A stretch of DNA of 64,000 nucleotides from Bacillota bacterium (GCA_029781045.1 JAKOXL010000024.1:149210-213209), one strand, 5' to 3'; counted from the first letter of the stretch, positions 1 to 8,706 are shown. Translations and numbers: made by a program. The notes: generated from the letters alone by a model not told the origin.

Positions 1-307
1 CAGTTTCATAGGGCGCCTGCAGCAGGTGGAGGCCGCGGGTTTACAGGCGGCAGAGCTAAGTGTTTGGCGTCGTTGGCATCCGGTATTGGTCGTCTTGGAG
101 GCGGAACGAGAGCAGGATACTCTGCAAGCCGAAGAAGCCGCCGATGAACAAAGGGAGCAGGTACTGCTGGCCCGTTTGGAGAGACGAACCTTGGAGCAAC
201 TGCAGAATAAGAAGAAAGAAGAATTCGTACGGACCCAAGAGCAGCTGCAGCAGGCGGCTCTAGATGAGTTGGCCGTGCACAGCTGGCCCAGTGGTGAACG
301 CCTATGA
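1..307 (+). CDS. fliJ: FliJ, flagellar export chaperone (3' part only)
   Basis: The reading frame is open from base 2 and ends in TGA at 305-307, so only the C-terminal ~101 residues of this normally ~147-aa protein are present. The sequence is almost entirely charged helix (Glu/Gln/Arg-rich coiled coil) and ends in the FliJ-like stretch LQNKKKEEFVRTQEQLQQ followed by LDELAV. FliJ escorts export substrates and engages the FliI ATPase and the FlhA ring of the flagellar type III export gate. Assignment rests on the tail plus its place directly before ylxF and fliK, as in B. subtilis. The stop overlaps the next start (ATGA), indicating translational coupling. Confidence 0.85.
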   Translation, partial: SFIGRLQQVEAAGLQAAELSVWRRWHPVLVVLEAEREQDTLQAEEAADEQREQVLLARLERRTLEQLQNKKKEEFVRTQEQLQQAALDELAVHSWPSGERL

Positions 308-864
308 CAGAGAAGAAGAAAGTATCGCTTGGTCTTGTTTTTCTGCTGGTTTTTCTGATGGTAGGTATTGCTTCTGTTAGCACCATATTGGTGGGGCGAG
401 CCCTCGGTTGGTGGGAGTACTCTGACTTGCCTCTGGTGGGGCGCTTTTTCCCCAGTCAAGAGTCGGGCGAGCAGGAGCCTGGAGAGGAAGAGGAACCCGA
501 TTACGCGGCCCAAATAGAGCTGTTGCAGCTAGAGATTCAGCAGCGGGAACAGCGCATTAGCGATCTGCAGGGTAGCTTGCGGCAACAGGAGAATCGTGTT
601 GCCGAACTGCTGCAGGAGATCGAGGCCTTAGAAGCTCAGATTCTAGCCGAACGCCATGCTAAGGCTGATGACGAACTGGTGCGGACGGCCAAGATTTATC
701 AGAATATGAGGGCGCAGGAGGCAGCACAGATTCTGGAACAGATGAGTGCCGAAGAAGTGAGGTCGATCTTGTATCTGATGCCGCCAGAAACGGCGGGAGC
801 CATCTTAGGTAAGATGCAGCCTGAGAAGGCGGCCCAAATTGCATCGATACAAGTAAATAAATAG
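304..864 (+). CDS. ylxF: YlxF/MotE-like membrane protein with MgtE N-type domain
   Basis: This 186-aa protein has a single N-terminal membrane anchor (about residues 8-31), an acidic linker (54-66), a coiled coil (about 68-118), and a C-terminal MgtE intracellular-N-like repeat region (about 128-182) with the tell-tale IYQNM, AAQILEQM, VRSILYLM and GAILGKM helices. The same architecture is found in B. subtilis YlxF and in MotE-type flagellar chaperones. Its position between fliJ and fliK supports a role in flagellar assembly or stator function, but the exact role of YlxF is not established. The ATG overlaps the fliJ stop. Confidence 0.82.
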   Translation: MTEKKKVSLGLVFLLVFLMVGIASVSTILVGRALGWWEYSDLPLVGRFFPSQESGEQEPGEEEEPDYAAQIELLQLEIQQREQRISDLQGSLRQQENRVAELLQEIEALEAQILAERHAKADDELVRTAKIYQNMRAQEAAQILEQMSAEEVRSILYLMPPETAGAILGKMQPEKAAQIASIQVNK

Positions 865-893
865 AAAGACTGGCTTGGGAAGGAGGTGATAGG

Positions 894-2219
894 ATGATGT
901 CGGTACAGGGAGCCATGACTGTGCTAGTGCAGGGCTCCTCCGCAAAACCTGGAAGCAGCCCAAATGCCTTAGCTGATTCTCCCGTATCCTTCGAGCAATT
1001 GCTGATGGAGTTAGTCGGTGGTACAGAAGCAAAGTCCCCCAGCGGAGAACTAGGCGACGAGGCACAACAACAGGTCCCTGCACAGGAAGAGCAGCAGGAC
1101 CACTGGGCTAGCTTGAGCATGGGGGCTTTGGCTGCTATGTTGGCCCATACTATGGGAACGGATATACCCATAGCCACGAAGCAGGAGCATGACGCCAGTT
1201 CCGTTGTTAATGTATTGCAGCCCAGGCTGGATACCAAATCGCAGGCTGTTGGGGGAAACTCAAGGGTTTTCAGTACAATGACTCCCAAAGATAAACCTCA
1301 GCCATTGTTTCAGGCAGGTGTGGCCGCTACCAGCAGCAGCGAACTGGGCGCTCAAGTGGCGGGTGCGAGACAAGGAGCTTTATCTTCTGAGTTAGAGGCG
1401 CTAACCCAACTCCTACAGGAGCTGCAGATAAATGCTAGTGTCGCCACCAAAGCTCCCACACAACCTAAGGGGTGGGGGCAACTGGAGAGGTTTTGGGTGT
1501 TCAGAGGTAAGGAAACTCCCGTTGTCGTGGACGAGATAGCCCTCGGTGACTCGCCATCTGGATCGCCCGCGGAACAGGTGGGGAGAGTGCCTTCGTTAAG
1601 AGCCCTCGTTGCCCAACGCTCTGAGAGTAGAGAGATCCCATTGCTAGGGGAACGGGACGTTATTGCAGAAGCTGATGACCAGAAAATGTCGGAGCATCTG
1701 ATCTTCCATTTGGGGTTAGATAGAGTAGTAGGCCAGGAGATGGAGCAAACTGGCACACCTGAGGTGATTTATCAGGCTCGGCCCGGCCAGCCATTACAAC
1801 AACAGCTGGAGCAAGGATTGGGTGTGGGAGTGCGTCAGTTACGGATCTTTCGTTCCGAGGAAGGTCTAACAGTACGCATGCACCTTTATCCGGAAAGTCT
1901 GGGCGAAGTGCGCGTGGAGTTGAAGCTGGAAGGTAACGTACTGACCGCCCAGTTACGGACATATCAGCCTCAGGCTGCCGAAGCCCTGCGGCAAGAGTTG
2001 CCGCTGCTACGGGAGAACCTGATTAATCAGGGCTTTACCCAAGTCTTTCTGGGAGCTGAAACAGCTCAACAGTTCGACCATTGGGCGGGGCAGAGACAAC
2101 AGCGTTTCCAAGAAGAGCACCAGCGTCGACCCCAGCGGGTAGGTATTGTTAGGAGCGAAGAGACAGAGGAGCCAATGTTGATGTCGATAATCAGCAGTCG
2201 CCTAGATTACAAACTATGA
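894..2219 (+). CDS. fliK: FliK, flagellar hook-length control protein
   Basis: This 441-aa protein has a poorly conserved, low-complexity Gln/Ala/Ser-rich N-terminal region and a conserved C-terminal hook-length-control domain (about residues 310-400). The domain contains the LRIF..EGLTVRMHLYPESLGEVRVEL core, in which the P-x-x-L-G-x-V-x-V signature is clear. FliK measures hook length and switches the export gate (through FlhB) from hook to filament substrates. A strong Shine-Dalgarno (AAGGAGGTGAT, 880-890) precedes the ATG at 894; ATG 897 is also possible. The last codons overlap an upstream in-frame ATG of flgD. Confidence 0.88.
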   Translation: MMSVQGAMTVLVQGSSAKPGSSPNALADSPVSFEQLLMELVGGTEAKSPSGELGDEAQQQVPAQEEQQDHWASLSMGALAAMLAHTMGTDIPIATKQEHDASSVVNVLQPRLDTKSQAVGGNSRVFSTMTPKDKPQPLFQAGVAATSSSELGAQVAGARQGALSSELEALTQLLQELQINASVATKAPTQPKGWGQLERFWVFRGKETPVVVDEIALGDSPSGSPAEQVGRVPSLRALVAQRSESREIPLLGERDVIAEADDQKMSEHLIFHLGLDRVVGQEMEQTGTPEVIYQARPGQPLQQQLEQGLGVGVRQLRIFRSEEGLTVRMHLYPESLGEVRVELKLEGNVLTAQLRTYQPQAAEALRQELPLLRENLINQGFTQVFLGAETAQQFDHWAGQRQQRFQEEHQRRPQRVGIVRSEETEEPMLMSIISSRLDYKL

Positions 2220-2236
2220 GCAAAGGAGGGATAGGA

Positions 2237-2671
2237 TTGACGCAAGTATCGGCAACGAACAGCCGTGCTACTGGCACTTTCGCCCAGTCTGCAGTGACAA
2301 GGACGGACAACGATATGCTGGGTAAAGATGCTTTCTTTCGCCTTTTGGTTACCCAACTACGGCATCAGGATCCACTTTCTCCCATGGATGATCGAGAGTT
2401 CGTGGCCCAGATGGCCCAGTTTTCAGCCTTAGAGCAAATGCAAAGCCTGAACAGGCAGATGTTGCAGCTAAATGCCATGGCCATGCTGGGACAAGAGGTG
2501 CTGGTGTTGCCCAATAACGGTGAGGTGCCGGCCGCTGGTATTGTGGAGAGAGTAGTAACCTTTAGTGGCAAGGTGCAGGTGGTTGTTAACGGTCAGCTTT
2601 ACCCGGTGGAGTGGGTTAATGCGGTTCAGCCGTTAACTGAGGAGGTACAGAATGGACCCCAGACTATCTAA
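2237..2671 (+). CDS. flgD: FlgD, hook capping / hook assembly scaffold
   Basis: This is a short FlgD (144 aa from the chosen start). The conserved N-terminal core is clear: LGKDAFFRLLVTQLRHQDPL, then the EFVAQMAQFSALEQ motif. The C-terminal region is brief (to NGPQTI) and lacks the Ig-like and FnIII-like insertions of enterobacterial FlgD, as is usual in Firmicutes. FlgD caps the growing hook while FlgE polymerises. I chose TTG 2237 because AAAGGAGGG (2222-2230) sits 6 nt upstream. The alternative ATG at 2216 overlaps the fliK stop but has no visible ribosome-binding site. The 3' end overlaps the next gene by 20 nt. Confidence 0.87.
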   Translation: MTQVSATNSRATGTFAQSAVTRTDNDMLGKDAFFRLLVTQLRHQDPLSPMDDREFVAQMAQFSALEQMQSLNRQMLQLNAMAMLGQEVLVLPNNGEVPAAGIVERVVTFSGKVQVVVNGQLYPVEWVNAVQPLTEEVQNGPQTI

Positions 2672-3056
2672 TCGGATCTATCCAACGCCGCGACCTATTG
2701 GAGCACCGGCGCCCGTTCAACGGCCAACAGGTAAGACTGGTAAGGCAAGTGCTCCCCAGGGATTCCAAAGTCTTCTGAATGCAGCACTGGCTGAGCAACA
2801 GCCATTACGGTTTTCCAAGCATGCTGCGGAGCGCATCCAGCAACGGCAGATTAGCCTTAGCCCTGAGGATTTAAGCCGTTTGCAGCAAGCGGTGGCAAGT
2901 GCGGCCAGCAAAGGGGCCCGTGATTCATTGATCCTTTTGAACCGCACCGCCTTCGTGGTCAACATTCCTAATCGCACTGTCATCACCGCGGTGGATGAGG
3001 AACACATGCGAGAGAATGTTTTCACCAACATCGACAGCGCAGTTATCTTAGACTAG
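2652..3056 (+). CDS. Flagellar operon protein (TIGR02530-type)
   Basis: This 134-aa protein starts at ATG 2652 behind GAGGAGGT. Its N-terminal half is Pro/Ala-rich and probably disordered. The conserved part begins around residue 36 (FQSLLNAAL) and contains LRFSKHAAERIQQRQI, then a compact beta segment (DSLILLNRTAFVVNIPNRTVITAV) ending in ENVFTNIDSAVIL. This is the pattern of the small family found between flgD and flgE in many Firmicutes and spirochaete-like operons. Its molecular role is not established; co-operonic placement suggests hook assembly. The overlap with flgD suggests coupling. Confidence 0.8.
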   Translation: MDPRLSNRIYPTPRPIGAPAPVQRPTGKTGKASAPQGFQSLLNAALAEQQPLRFSKHAAERIQQRQISLSPEDLSRLQQAVASAASKGARDSLILLNRTAFVVNIPNRTVITAVDEEHMRENVFTNIDSAVILD

Positions 3057-3107
3057 GGCTGGACCTCTGAGAGGAAGCCCTCGCTAGGCCAACCGACAGC
3101 GGCCTAG
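3055..3107 (+). other. Two tandem hairpins between the flg-operon protein and flgE
   Basis: Hairpin 1 pairs AGGGCT (3055-3060) with AGCCCT (3076-3081), with an inner CCTC/GAGG stem around TGA. Hairpin 2 pairs CTAGGCC (3084-3090) with GGCCTAG (3101-3107). There is no U-run after either, so this is not a standard terminator. It may be an mRNA-stabilising or processing element that favours high flgE expression; that role is inference. Confidence 0.5.
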
Positions 3108-3135
3108 ATATTTAGTAAGAGGAGGTCATTATCTC

Positions 3136-4359
3136 GTGTTACGATCAATGTATGCCGGCGTGTCCGGTTTGCGTAATCATCAGACCCGCTTAGATGTTAT
3201 CGGCAACAACATTGCTAACGTGAACACCATCGGCTTTAAGTCGAGCCGGGTTACCTTTAAGGACCTATTCAGTCAGACCCTACGAGCCGCCACCAGCGCC
3301 CACGGCGGGCGAGGCGGTTCCAACCCGGTCCAGGTTGGTTTGGGCATGACATTAGCTAGCATTGATACCGATCATGGTGACGGCAGTATTCAGTATACGG
3401 GCAAGGGGACCGATCTGGCCATTGAAGGTAGCGGATTCTTCATTATCCGGAATGGCAACACCCTGATGTACACTCGCGCAGGTAATTTCGACCTGGATGA
3501 AGAGGGCTACCTGGTGGTGCCGGGTACCGGTTATCGTGTGCAAGGGCTGGACCTGGCTTCGGGTGTAGAAGGTAAGCTAATCGACATCCGCGTTTCTACT
3601 GGAACAACCTTCAATCCGGTCGCTACTACTTACGTTGAGTTCGCTAATAACCTCAATGTGGAGACAGAACCTGGGGCAGAGATTTCAGCTCCTTTTGAAG
3701 TTTATGATTCTCTGGGCCGTATGCACACGGTTGTGATTACGTTTACAAGGGAGGCTGCACCCAACTCGTGGAGTTGGCAGATCTCCCCGCCAGCGGGTAG
3801 CTCAGGAGTATCGGGAGGATCTGGGGTACTTGTTTTTGATAGTAAAGGAGTGCTTTCAAGTCCTACAACAATGCCTACTATCACCATTGGGATGACGGGT
3901 ACAGGGGCTGATCCTATAGAAATAACTCTTGATTTTAGCGCTGTGACGGGAGCTGCTGGTGAGACTTCTATTGCTATCGCGTATCGAGATGGCGCTCCTC
4001 AGGGTTCTCTACAGAGCTACTCCATTGACGGAGCTGGCAATATTGTGGGCGAGTTCTCCAACGGCATGATTCGGACCGTGGGGCAAATAGCCTTGGCCCG
4101 TTTCGCCAACCCGGCCGGCTTGATGAAGGTGGGCAATACCGCCTTTGTAGAATCCAACAACTCGGGGCTTAAGCAGATTGGACAAGCTGGCACCGCCGGT
4201 TTTGGTTCCATCGCTTCCAGTTCGTTGGAGATGTCTAACGTAGACCTCTCGCTGGAGTTTACTGAGATGATTGTTACCCAACGGGGCCTGCAGGCCAACT
4301 CGCGTATTATAACCACTTCTGATGAGGTCTTGCAGGAAGTTGTCAACCTGAAGCGCTAG
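3136..4359 (+). CDS. flgE: FlgE, flagellar hook protein
   Basis: This 407-aa protein has the canonical rod/hook N-terminus MLRSMYAGVSGLRNHQTRLD, followed by VIGNNIANVNTIGFK. The C-terminal helix (QRGLQANSRIITTSDEVLQEVVNLKR) matches the matching hook/rod partner helix. FlgE polymerises into the hook joining basal body and filament. The start is GTG 3136, behind GAGGAGGT at 3119-3126; the conserved family N-terminus begins exactly here, although the first ATG is at 3148. The central D1/D2 region carries DGSIQYTGKGTDLAIEGSGFF, typical of FlgE/FlgF/FlgG proteins. Confidence 0.95.
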   Translation: MLRSMYAGVSGLRNHQTRLDVIGNNIANVNTIGFKSSRVTFKDLFSQTLRAATSAHGGRGGSNPVQVGLGMTLASIDTDHGDGSIQYTGKGTDLAIEGSGFFIIRNGNTLMYTRAGNFDLDEEGYLVVPGTGYRVQGLDLASGVEGKLIDIRVSTGTTFNPVATTYVEFANNLNVETEPGAEISAPFEVYDSLGRMHTVVITFTREAAPNSWSWQISPPAGSSGVSGGSGVLVFDSKGVLSSPTTMPTITIGMTGTGADPIEITLDFSAVTGAAGETSIAIAYRDGAPQGSLQSYSIDGAGNIVGEFSNGMIRTVGQIALARFANPAGLMKVGNTAFVESNNSGLKQIGQAGTAGFGSIASSSLEMSNVDLSLEFTEMIVTQRGLQANSRIITTSDEVLQEVVNLKR

Positions 4360-4373
4360 TAGAGTTTGACTGA

Positions 4374-4401
4374 GGTGGGGAGCCTCCCGGCTCCCCCCAC
4401 C
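4374..4401 (+). other. Strong GC-rich hairpin between flgE and flbD
   Basis: GGTGGGGAGCC (4374-4384) pairs with GGCTCCCC..CCACC (4389-4401) across a TCCC loop, with a 2-nt bulge on the 3' arm. There is no T-run, so it is unlikely to terminate the operon. A segmental mRNA-stability or partial-attenuation role at the end of the abundant flgE message is plausible inference. Confidence 0.55.
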
Positions 4402-4430
4402 GAACTAAAGGTAGTGGGAGGAGGGAGCCC

Positions 4431-4643
4431 ATGATCAGTTTAACGCGTCTCAACGGTAGTAAGTTTTGGCTGAACGCAGAACTGATTGAGACGGTGGAGG
4501 CCACACCCGATGTGATTATTACCTTAACCAACGGGCACAAGTACGTTGTGCGAGAAACGGCTGAACAGGTGGTGGAGGCCGTATGGGAGTATCGCAATCG
4601 GGCTTTGCTCAGGGCAAGGGAGGAAGAACCGCATGGATTCTAG
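4431..4643 (+). CDS. flbD: FlbD/SwrD-family small flagellar protein
   Basis: This 70-aa protein matches the FlbD (SwrD) family: MISLTRLNGSKFWLNAELIETVEATPD then ITLTNGHKYVV, with a helical tail. In B. subtilis the homologue SwrD sits in the same position and is needed for full flagellar torque and swarming. It is small, soluble and probably cytoplasmic. The start ATG follows GGGAGGAGGGAG. Its 3' end overlaps the motA start by 11 nt, so the two are probably translated together, consistent with a stator-linked role. Confidence 0.85.
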   Translation: MISLTRLNGSKFWLNAELIETVEATPDVIITLTNGHKYVVRETAEQVVEAVWEYRNRALLRAREEEPHGF

Positions 4644-5430
4644 TCTGGTTGGTTTGTTAATAGGCTTTTTCTTAGTCTTCTATGCCATATTCTCTGGAGG
4701 CGACCTCCTCAGTTTCTGGGATTTTGACTCAGTTCTGATTACCATTGGTGGTACCCTCGGTGCGACCATCGCCGCATACCCTTGGAGTACTTTGAAGAAT
4801 ATCCCCAAGGTGTTGCGTAGCCTGCGGCCTAAGAACACTTTGGAACCAGAGGCGATCATTGGAGTCTTGGTGGGCTACGCAGAAAAGGCTCGGCGAGAAG
4901 GTTTACTGGCTCTAGAAGATGACATTGAGTCTATGGGAGAGCCATTTCTGCAGAAGGGGATCCAGTTAATCGTGGATGGCACCGATCCGGAGTTGGTGCG
5001 CAGCATATTGGAAACCGAGCTGAGCTTCATAGAAGATCGCCACAGTGCCAATGCGGGCGTGTTCGACACCATGGCCGCTTTGGCGCCAGGTTTTGGTATG
5101 CTGGGTACACTCATTGGTCTCATTCAGATGCTGCGTAACATAGATGACCCCTCTAGCATCGGGCCTGGTATGGCCGTGGCTCTGGTGACCACATTCTATG
5201 GGTCATTGATCTCCAACTTGATCTGTCAGCCCATTGCTAGTAAACTGCGCAGCAATAGCCGGTCCGAAGTGTTGTTGAAAGAAGTCATGATCGAGGGTGT
5301 CTTGTCGATCCAAGCAGGAGAAAACCCTCGTATCGTGGAAGAGAAACTGAAGGCCTTCTTGGCTGCATCGCGGAAGGCGGTAAGTCGACCTCAAGCTGGC
5401 GAGGTTTTCACGGTGGAAGGCAATGAGTAG
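4633..5430 (+). CDS. motA: MotA, flagellar stator proton channel subunit
   Basis: This 265-aa membrane protein starts MDSSLVGLLIGFFLVFYAIFSGG (TM1), has TM2 around DSVLITIGGTLGATIAAYP, a large cytoplasmic loop, and TM3/TM4 around PGFGMLGTLIGLIQML and MAVALVTTFYGSLISNLI. These are the MotA/TolQ/ExbB hallmarks, including the conserved Pro before TM3. It forms the stator ring around MotB and transmits ion flow into torque through its loop contact with FliG. ATG 4633 was chosen because the family N-terminus begins there and GGGAGG lies upstream. The gene overlaps flbD and motB on either side. Confidence 0.93.
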   Translation: MDSSLVGLLIGFFLVFYAIFSGGDLLSFWDFDSVLITIGGTLGATIAAYPWSTLKNIPKVLRSLRPKNTLEPEAIIGVLVGYAEKARREGLLALEDDIESMGEPFLQKGIQLIVDGTDPELVRSILETELSFIEDRHSANAGVFDTMAALAPGFGMLGTLIGLIQMLRNIDDPSSIGPGMAVALVTTFYGSLISNLICQPIASKLRSNSRSEVLLKEVMIEGVLSIQAGENPRIVEEKLKAFLAASRKAVSRPQAGEVFTVEGNE

Positions 5431-6139
5431 ACGCCGTAGACGCAGCAGCAACGATGTCCCAGCCACCGGAACTTGGCTAACCACCTATGGCGATTTGGTC
5501 ACTTTGCTGTTGTGCTTCTTTGTACTGCTATTCGCCTTCTCTACCGTTGATGCGGTGAAGTTCAAGCAGGTGGCCATTTCACTGCAAGAAGCTTTGCGGG
5601 GTGTTCTTGTAGGAGGAACATCTATAGGTGAAATTGAGGAGCTGGATGATTACGAACTCGAGCAGTTATTGTTGCTAGATGCATATCGGGAGCTTGATAG
5701 CTATCTGGAGGAGGCCGGACTGAAGGGGGCAGTAGTAACCATATACGAAGAGAGGGGCCTAGTGGTGCGCTTTCTCGATACGGTTTTATTTGACCGGGCT
5801 AAAGCCGACTTGCGAACTGATGCCACAGGTGTCCTAGATAAGGTGGCAGAGGTGTTGAAAAAGGTGCCGAATCAGGTGGCTGTGGAGGGTCATACCGATA
5901 ATTTGCCTATTCAGACTTGGGAGTTTCCTTCCAACTGGTGGTTATCAACAGCGAGGGCCAATCGGGTGGTGGAGTACTTTATCCACAAGCACAACATTGC
6001 TCCTGAACGACTCTCGGCTGTAGGTTATGGTGAGTACCGACCGATAGAGCCTAACGATACAGAAGCTAATCGGGCCCAGAATCGGCGGGTTGAGATAGTT
6101 ATTAAGAAATCAACAGTGGGTGCGTTGGAGCCCCGCTAG
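5423..6139 (+). CDS. motB: MotB, flagellar stator peptidoglycan-anchored subunit
   Basis: This 238-aa protein has a basic N-terminus (RRRRR) and one membrane helix (about 22-42) carrying the ion-binding aspartate D24 in TTYGDLVTLLLCFFVLLFAFS. The C-terminal OmpA-like peptidoglycan-binding domain (about 115-230) contains VEGHTDNLPI, ANRVVEYFI, GYGEYRP and NRRVEIVI. MotB anchors the stator in the wall and carries the proton-accepting carboxylate. I cannot exclude sodium use from sequence alone. The start codon overlaps the motA stop (ATGAGTAG). Confidence 0.94.
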   Translation: MSRRRRRSSNDVPATGTWLTTYGDLVTLLLCFFVLLFAFSTVDAVKFKQVAISLQEALRGVLVGGTSIGEIEELDDYELEQLLLLDAYRELDSYLEEAGLKGAVVTIYEERGLVVRFLDTVLFDRAKADLRTDATGVLDKVAEVLKKVPNQVAVEGHTDNLPIQTWEFPSNWWLSTARANRVVEYFIHKHNIAPERLSAVGYGEYRPIEPNDTEANRAQNRRVEIVIKKSTVGALEPR

Positions 6140-6149
6140 GAGGTTTAGT

Positions 6150-6548
6150 ATGGGCAACCGTTTATTGACGATCGTGCTGGCTGTGATGCTTGTGATTGTG
6201 TTGGCAGGCGGAGCCGCTGTCTACTTCTTAGTACTGGCACCGCGGATGGAAAACCCCATCGCCTATCCCATTCCAGAGGTTTTTGTGACCGACCTGGCCG
6301 ATAGAGGACATATTCGAGTTGAAATCTACGTGGAACTGGCAGACAAACGTTATGTCAGTGATCTTGAGAAGAATCAGTTGGCTGTTGTAGACGCTGTCTA
6401 TCGTGTTCTGCGCAGTAATACGCGAGAGAAGCTGAATGGGGCCGATGGTCAAGATCAGCTGCGTGCCGATTTGCTTTCAGCTTTGCAGGAAGTGGTAGGC
6501 CAGAATAGCCTGCGCAACTTGTATTTTAAGCAGATTGTTATAAATTAG
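6150..6548 (+). CDS. fliL: FliL, flagellar basal-body-associated protein
   Basis: This 132-aa protein has an N-terminal membrane anchor (about residues 5-29, LLTIVLAVMLVIVLAGGAAVYF) and a periplasmic-side/extracytoplasmic FliL domain with VFVTDLADRGHIRVEIYVEL and NSLRNLYFKQIVIN at the C-terminus. FliL associates with the stator and basal body and supports motor function. The start ATG 6150 has TAGGAGGT at 6137-6144; an upstream in-frame ATG at 6120 lies inside motB and lacks a ribosome-binding site. It sits directly between motB and fliM, as in most Firmicutes. Confidence 0.88.
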   Translation: MGNRLLTIVLAVMLVIVLAGGAAVYFLVLAPRMENPIAYPIPEVFVTDLADRGHIRVEIYVELADKRYVSDLEKNQLAVVDAVYRVLRSNTREKLNGADGQDQLRADLLSALQEVVGQNSLRNLYFKQIVIN

Positions 6549-6587
6549 CAGAATAACTGGCAGCAATGAGAAAGCGAGGTGCGTCAA

Positions 6588-7583
6588 ATGGCGGAGATAC
6601 TTTCCCAGAGTGAAATAGATGCTCTATTGGCAGCCTTAGATTCTGGTGAGTTGGATCCGGGGGATATAGAATCGGAAAGCGAAAGTCAGCGCATAAAACC
6701 CTACGACTTTCGCCGGCCGGAGAAGTTCACTAAGGAGCAGTTGCGAACTTTACAAATGCTGCACGAGAACTTCGCTCGCAGCCTAAGTACATACTTGGCA
6801 ACCACCTTGCGCGCCTTGGTGGAAATCAAGGTGATGTCGGTGGAGCAGCTCACCTATTATGAGTTCACTCGTTCCTTGCCGCTTCTAACCATGTTAGCCA
6901 TTTTCAATATTCCCGAATGGGAGGGGCGAGGGCTGCTAGAGTGCAACTTGGCTTTGGTTTTCACTATGTTGGACCGGATGCTGGGAGGGCCGGGCACCGC
7001 AAGTAGCGAAAACCGGTCTTTGACCGACATTGAGGAGGGCCTAGTCAGCCAATTGATGCGACAAATTACATCTCTCTATAAAGACGCTTGGCAAACGGTG
7101 GCCAATGTCCACTTTGATCTAGATACATTGGAGACTAATCCACTATTTGCTCAGATTGTCGGCCAGAATGAAACGGTGGCGTTAATTAACTTTGCGGCAA
7201 AGATTGGCAATACCGAAGGCATGTTGAATATCTGTTTGCCGCATATGGTGTTGGAACAGGTGATGGACAAGCTGACAACGCGGTCCTGGTATGCTGGGCA
7301 GACACGGAGTCATGATCCCAGCGTTACGAGGCGCCTGCGTCGATCCGTAGACCAGCTAATGGTTCCGTTGCGGGTAAATTTGGGGGAAGCGGTTATCTCT
7401 TTTGGCGATCTGCTTAATCTGCAGGTCGGAGATTGTATTCAACTGGATGCCAAGACTGATAGCTTGATGAAAGTCAAGGTTGGCACCGGAACCAAGTTCT
7501 TGGGTTCGGTGGGAAGAATTGGTAAGCAACTGGCAGTTAGAGTGGAGGCCGTACTGCACGGAGGTGAAAAAGATGGGGAGTAA
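6588..7583 (+). CDS. fliM: FliM, flagellar motor switch protein
   Basis: This 331-aa protein has the N-terminal CheY-P-binding peptide LSQSEIDALLAAL (residues 5-17), then a linker, the CheC-like middle domain (about 45-235, with YDFRRPEKF at its start and MLDRMLGGPG inside), and a C-terminal SpoA/FliN-like domain (about 255-325). FliM forms the C-ring with FliG and FliY and receives the CheY-P signal, so its N-terminal peptide is the direct target of the intron-split CheY encoded downstream. ATG 6588 was chosen over GTG 6579 because the purine-rich GCGAGGTG precedes it and the family N-terminus starts MAEILSQ. Confidence 0.94.
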   Translation: MAEILSQSEIDALLAALDSGELDPGDIESESESQRIKPYDFRRPEKFTKEQLRTLQMLHENFARSLSTYLATTLRALVEIKVMSVEQLTYYEFTRSLPLLTMLAIFNIPEWEGRGLLECNLALVFTMLDRMLGGPGTASSENRSLTDIEEGLVSQLMRQITSLYKDAWQTVANVHFDLDTLETNPLFAQIVGQNETVALINFAAKIGNTEGMLNICLPHMVLEQVMDKLTTRSWYAGQTRSHDPSVTRRLRRSVDQLMVPLRVNLGEAVISFGDLLNLQVGDCIQLDAKTDSLMKVKVGTGTKFLGSVGRIGKQLAVRVEAVLHGGEKDGE

Positions 7584-8706
7584 TATGTTAACACAGGAAG
7601 AAATTGATGCTCTGCTGAACGTATCGTTAGAAGCAAGTGGTGACGAGCAGGAGCGGGAAGTGCCCACCCTATCAGTTACGGAGAAGGATACTCTGGGTGA
7701 GATTGGGAACATTTCCATGGGGACCGCCGCCACCACCATGTCTATGCTGCTCAATCGCCGGGTACAGATTACCATTCCGCGTGTATCCATTACTACGCCT
7801 AGGGAAATCAGTGAAAAGAGCCCTATGCCCTTTATTGTTGTGGAAGTGTCCTACACGGAAGGTTTACAGGGGCGCAATCTGTTGGTCATGCGCACCCACG
7901 ATGGGGCAGTGATTGCCGACTTGATGATGGGGCGGGACGGGATTAATCCGCAATCGGCCATTGACGATTTTGTACTAAGCGCCCTTTCTGAGGCCATGAA
8001 CCAGATGATGGGGTCGGCTGCCACGTCTCTCTCCAACATGTTCAACCGTACCATCGTTATTTCTCCTCCGACGGCACGGGTAATCGATTTAGGCAATGAG
8101 CCCCTCGATTCCCAGCTAGACAGTGATGAGTTTCTGGTGAAGATCGCTTTCAGCATGACAGTTGAAGAACTCATTGACTCAGAAATCATGCTGTTGTTGA
8201 GGGTTGATTTCGCCAGGGAGATGCTACAGTTGCTAGCGCCTCAAATAGAGAGGGGAGGATCAGAAGCTGTGCCAATTGAGGCGCCAACCCCTGCTGCTCA
8301 CTCTAAGCCTTCAGCTCCTGCTCCGGCTGCTGCAGCCAGTAGTGGGTCACACACTATCACTCGCCGGCCTACAAGCCAACCGGTAACGGTTCAAGCAGTA
8401 GAGTTTCAACCTATAGTGCCTGAATCAGCCACTGCCCAGACCGGGCCGGGAAACTTGCAATTGCTATTAGATGTTCCCCTGCAGTTGACGGTTGAACTGG
8501 GACGCACTGAAAAGACAGTAAAGGAAGTACTGGATTTAGTTCCTGGTTCCATTTTTGAGCTTGATCGAGTGGCAGGCGAGCCGGTAGATATCTATGTCAA
8601 TGGTAAGTTGATTGCCAAGGGTGAAGTGGTCGTCATTGATGAGAACTTTGGCGTGCGGATCACCGATATCATCAGTGTAGTGGATAGCGTCACTAATCTG
8701 CAGTAG
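7573..8706 (+). CDS. fliY: FliY, motor switch phosphatase (CheC-like + FliN domain)
   Basis: This 377-aa protein has an N-terminal EIDALL peptide (MLTQEEIDALL), a CheC/CheX-type phosphatase region with two motifs (DTLGEIGNISMGTAATTMSM and LSALSEAMNQMMGSAATSLS), a Pro/Ala/Ser-rich linker (about 230-285), and a C-terminal SpoA/FliN domain (about 294-368). In Firmicutes FliY replaces FliN in the C-ring and dephosphorylates CheY-P. The start at ATG 7573 follows CACGGAGGTG and overlaps fliM by 11 nt; ATG 7585 is an alternative. It directly precedes cheY, its presumed substrate. Confidence 0.92.
   Translation: MGSNMLTQEEIDALLNVSLEASGDEQEREVPTLSVTEKDTLGEIGNISMGTAATTMSMLLNRRVQITIPRVSITTPREISEKSPMPFIVVEVSYTEGLQGRNLLVMRTHDGAVIADLMMGRDGINPQSAIDDFVLSALSEAMNQMMGSAATSLSNMFNRTIVISPPTARVIDLGNEPLDSQLDSDEFLVKIAFSMTVEELIDSEIMLLLRVDFAREMLQLLAPQIERGGSEAVPIEAPTPAAHSKPSAPAPAAAASSGSHTITRRPTSQPVTVQAVEFQPIVPESATAQTGPGNLQLLLDVPLQLTVELGRTEKTVKEVLDLVPGSIFELDRVAGEPVDIYVNGKLIAKGEVVVIDENFGVRITDIISVVDSVTNLQ

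Noticed and set aside
3055-3107. A transcription terminator between the flg-operon protein and flgE
   Set aside because: Neither hairpin is followed by T's, and termination here would silence the rest of an essential motility operon.
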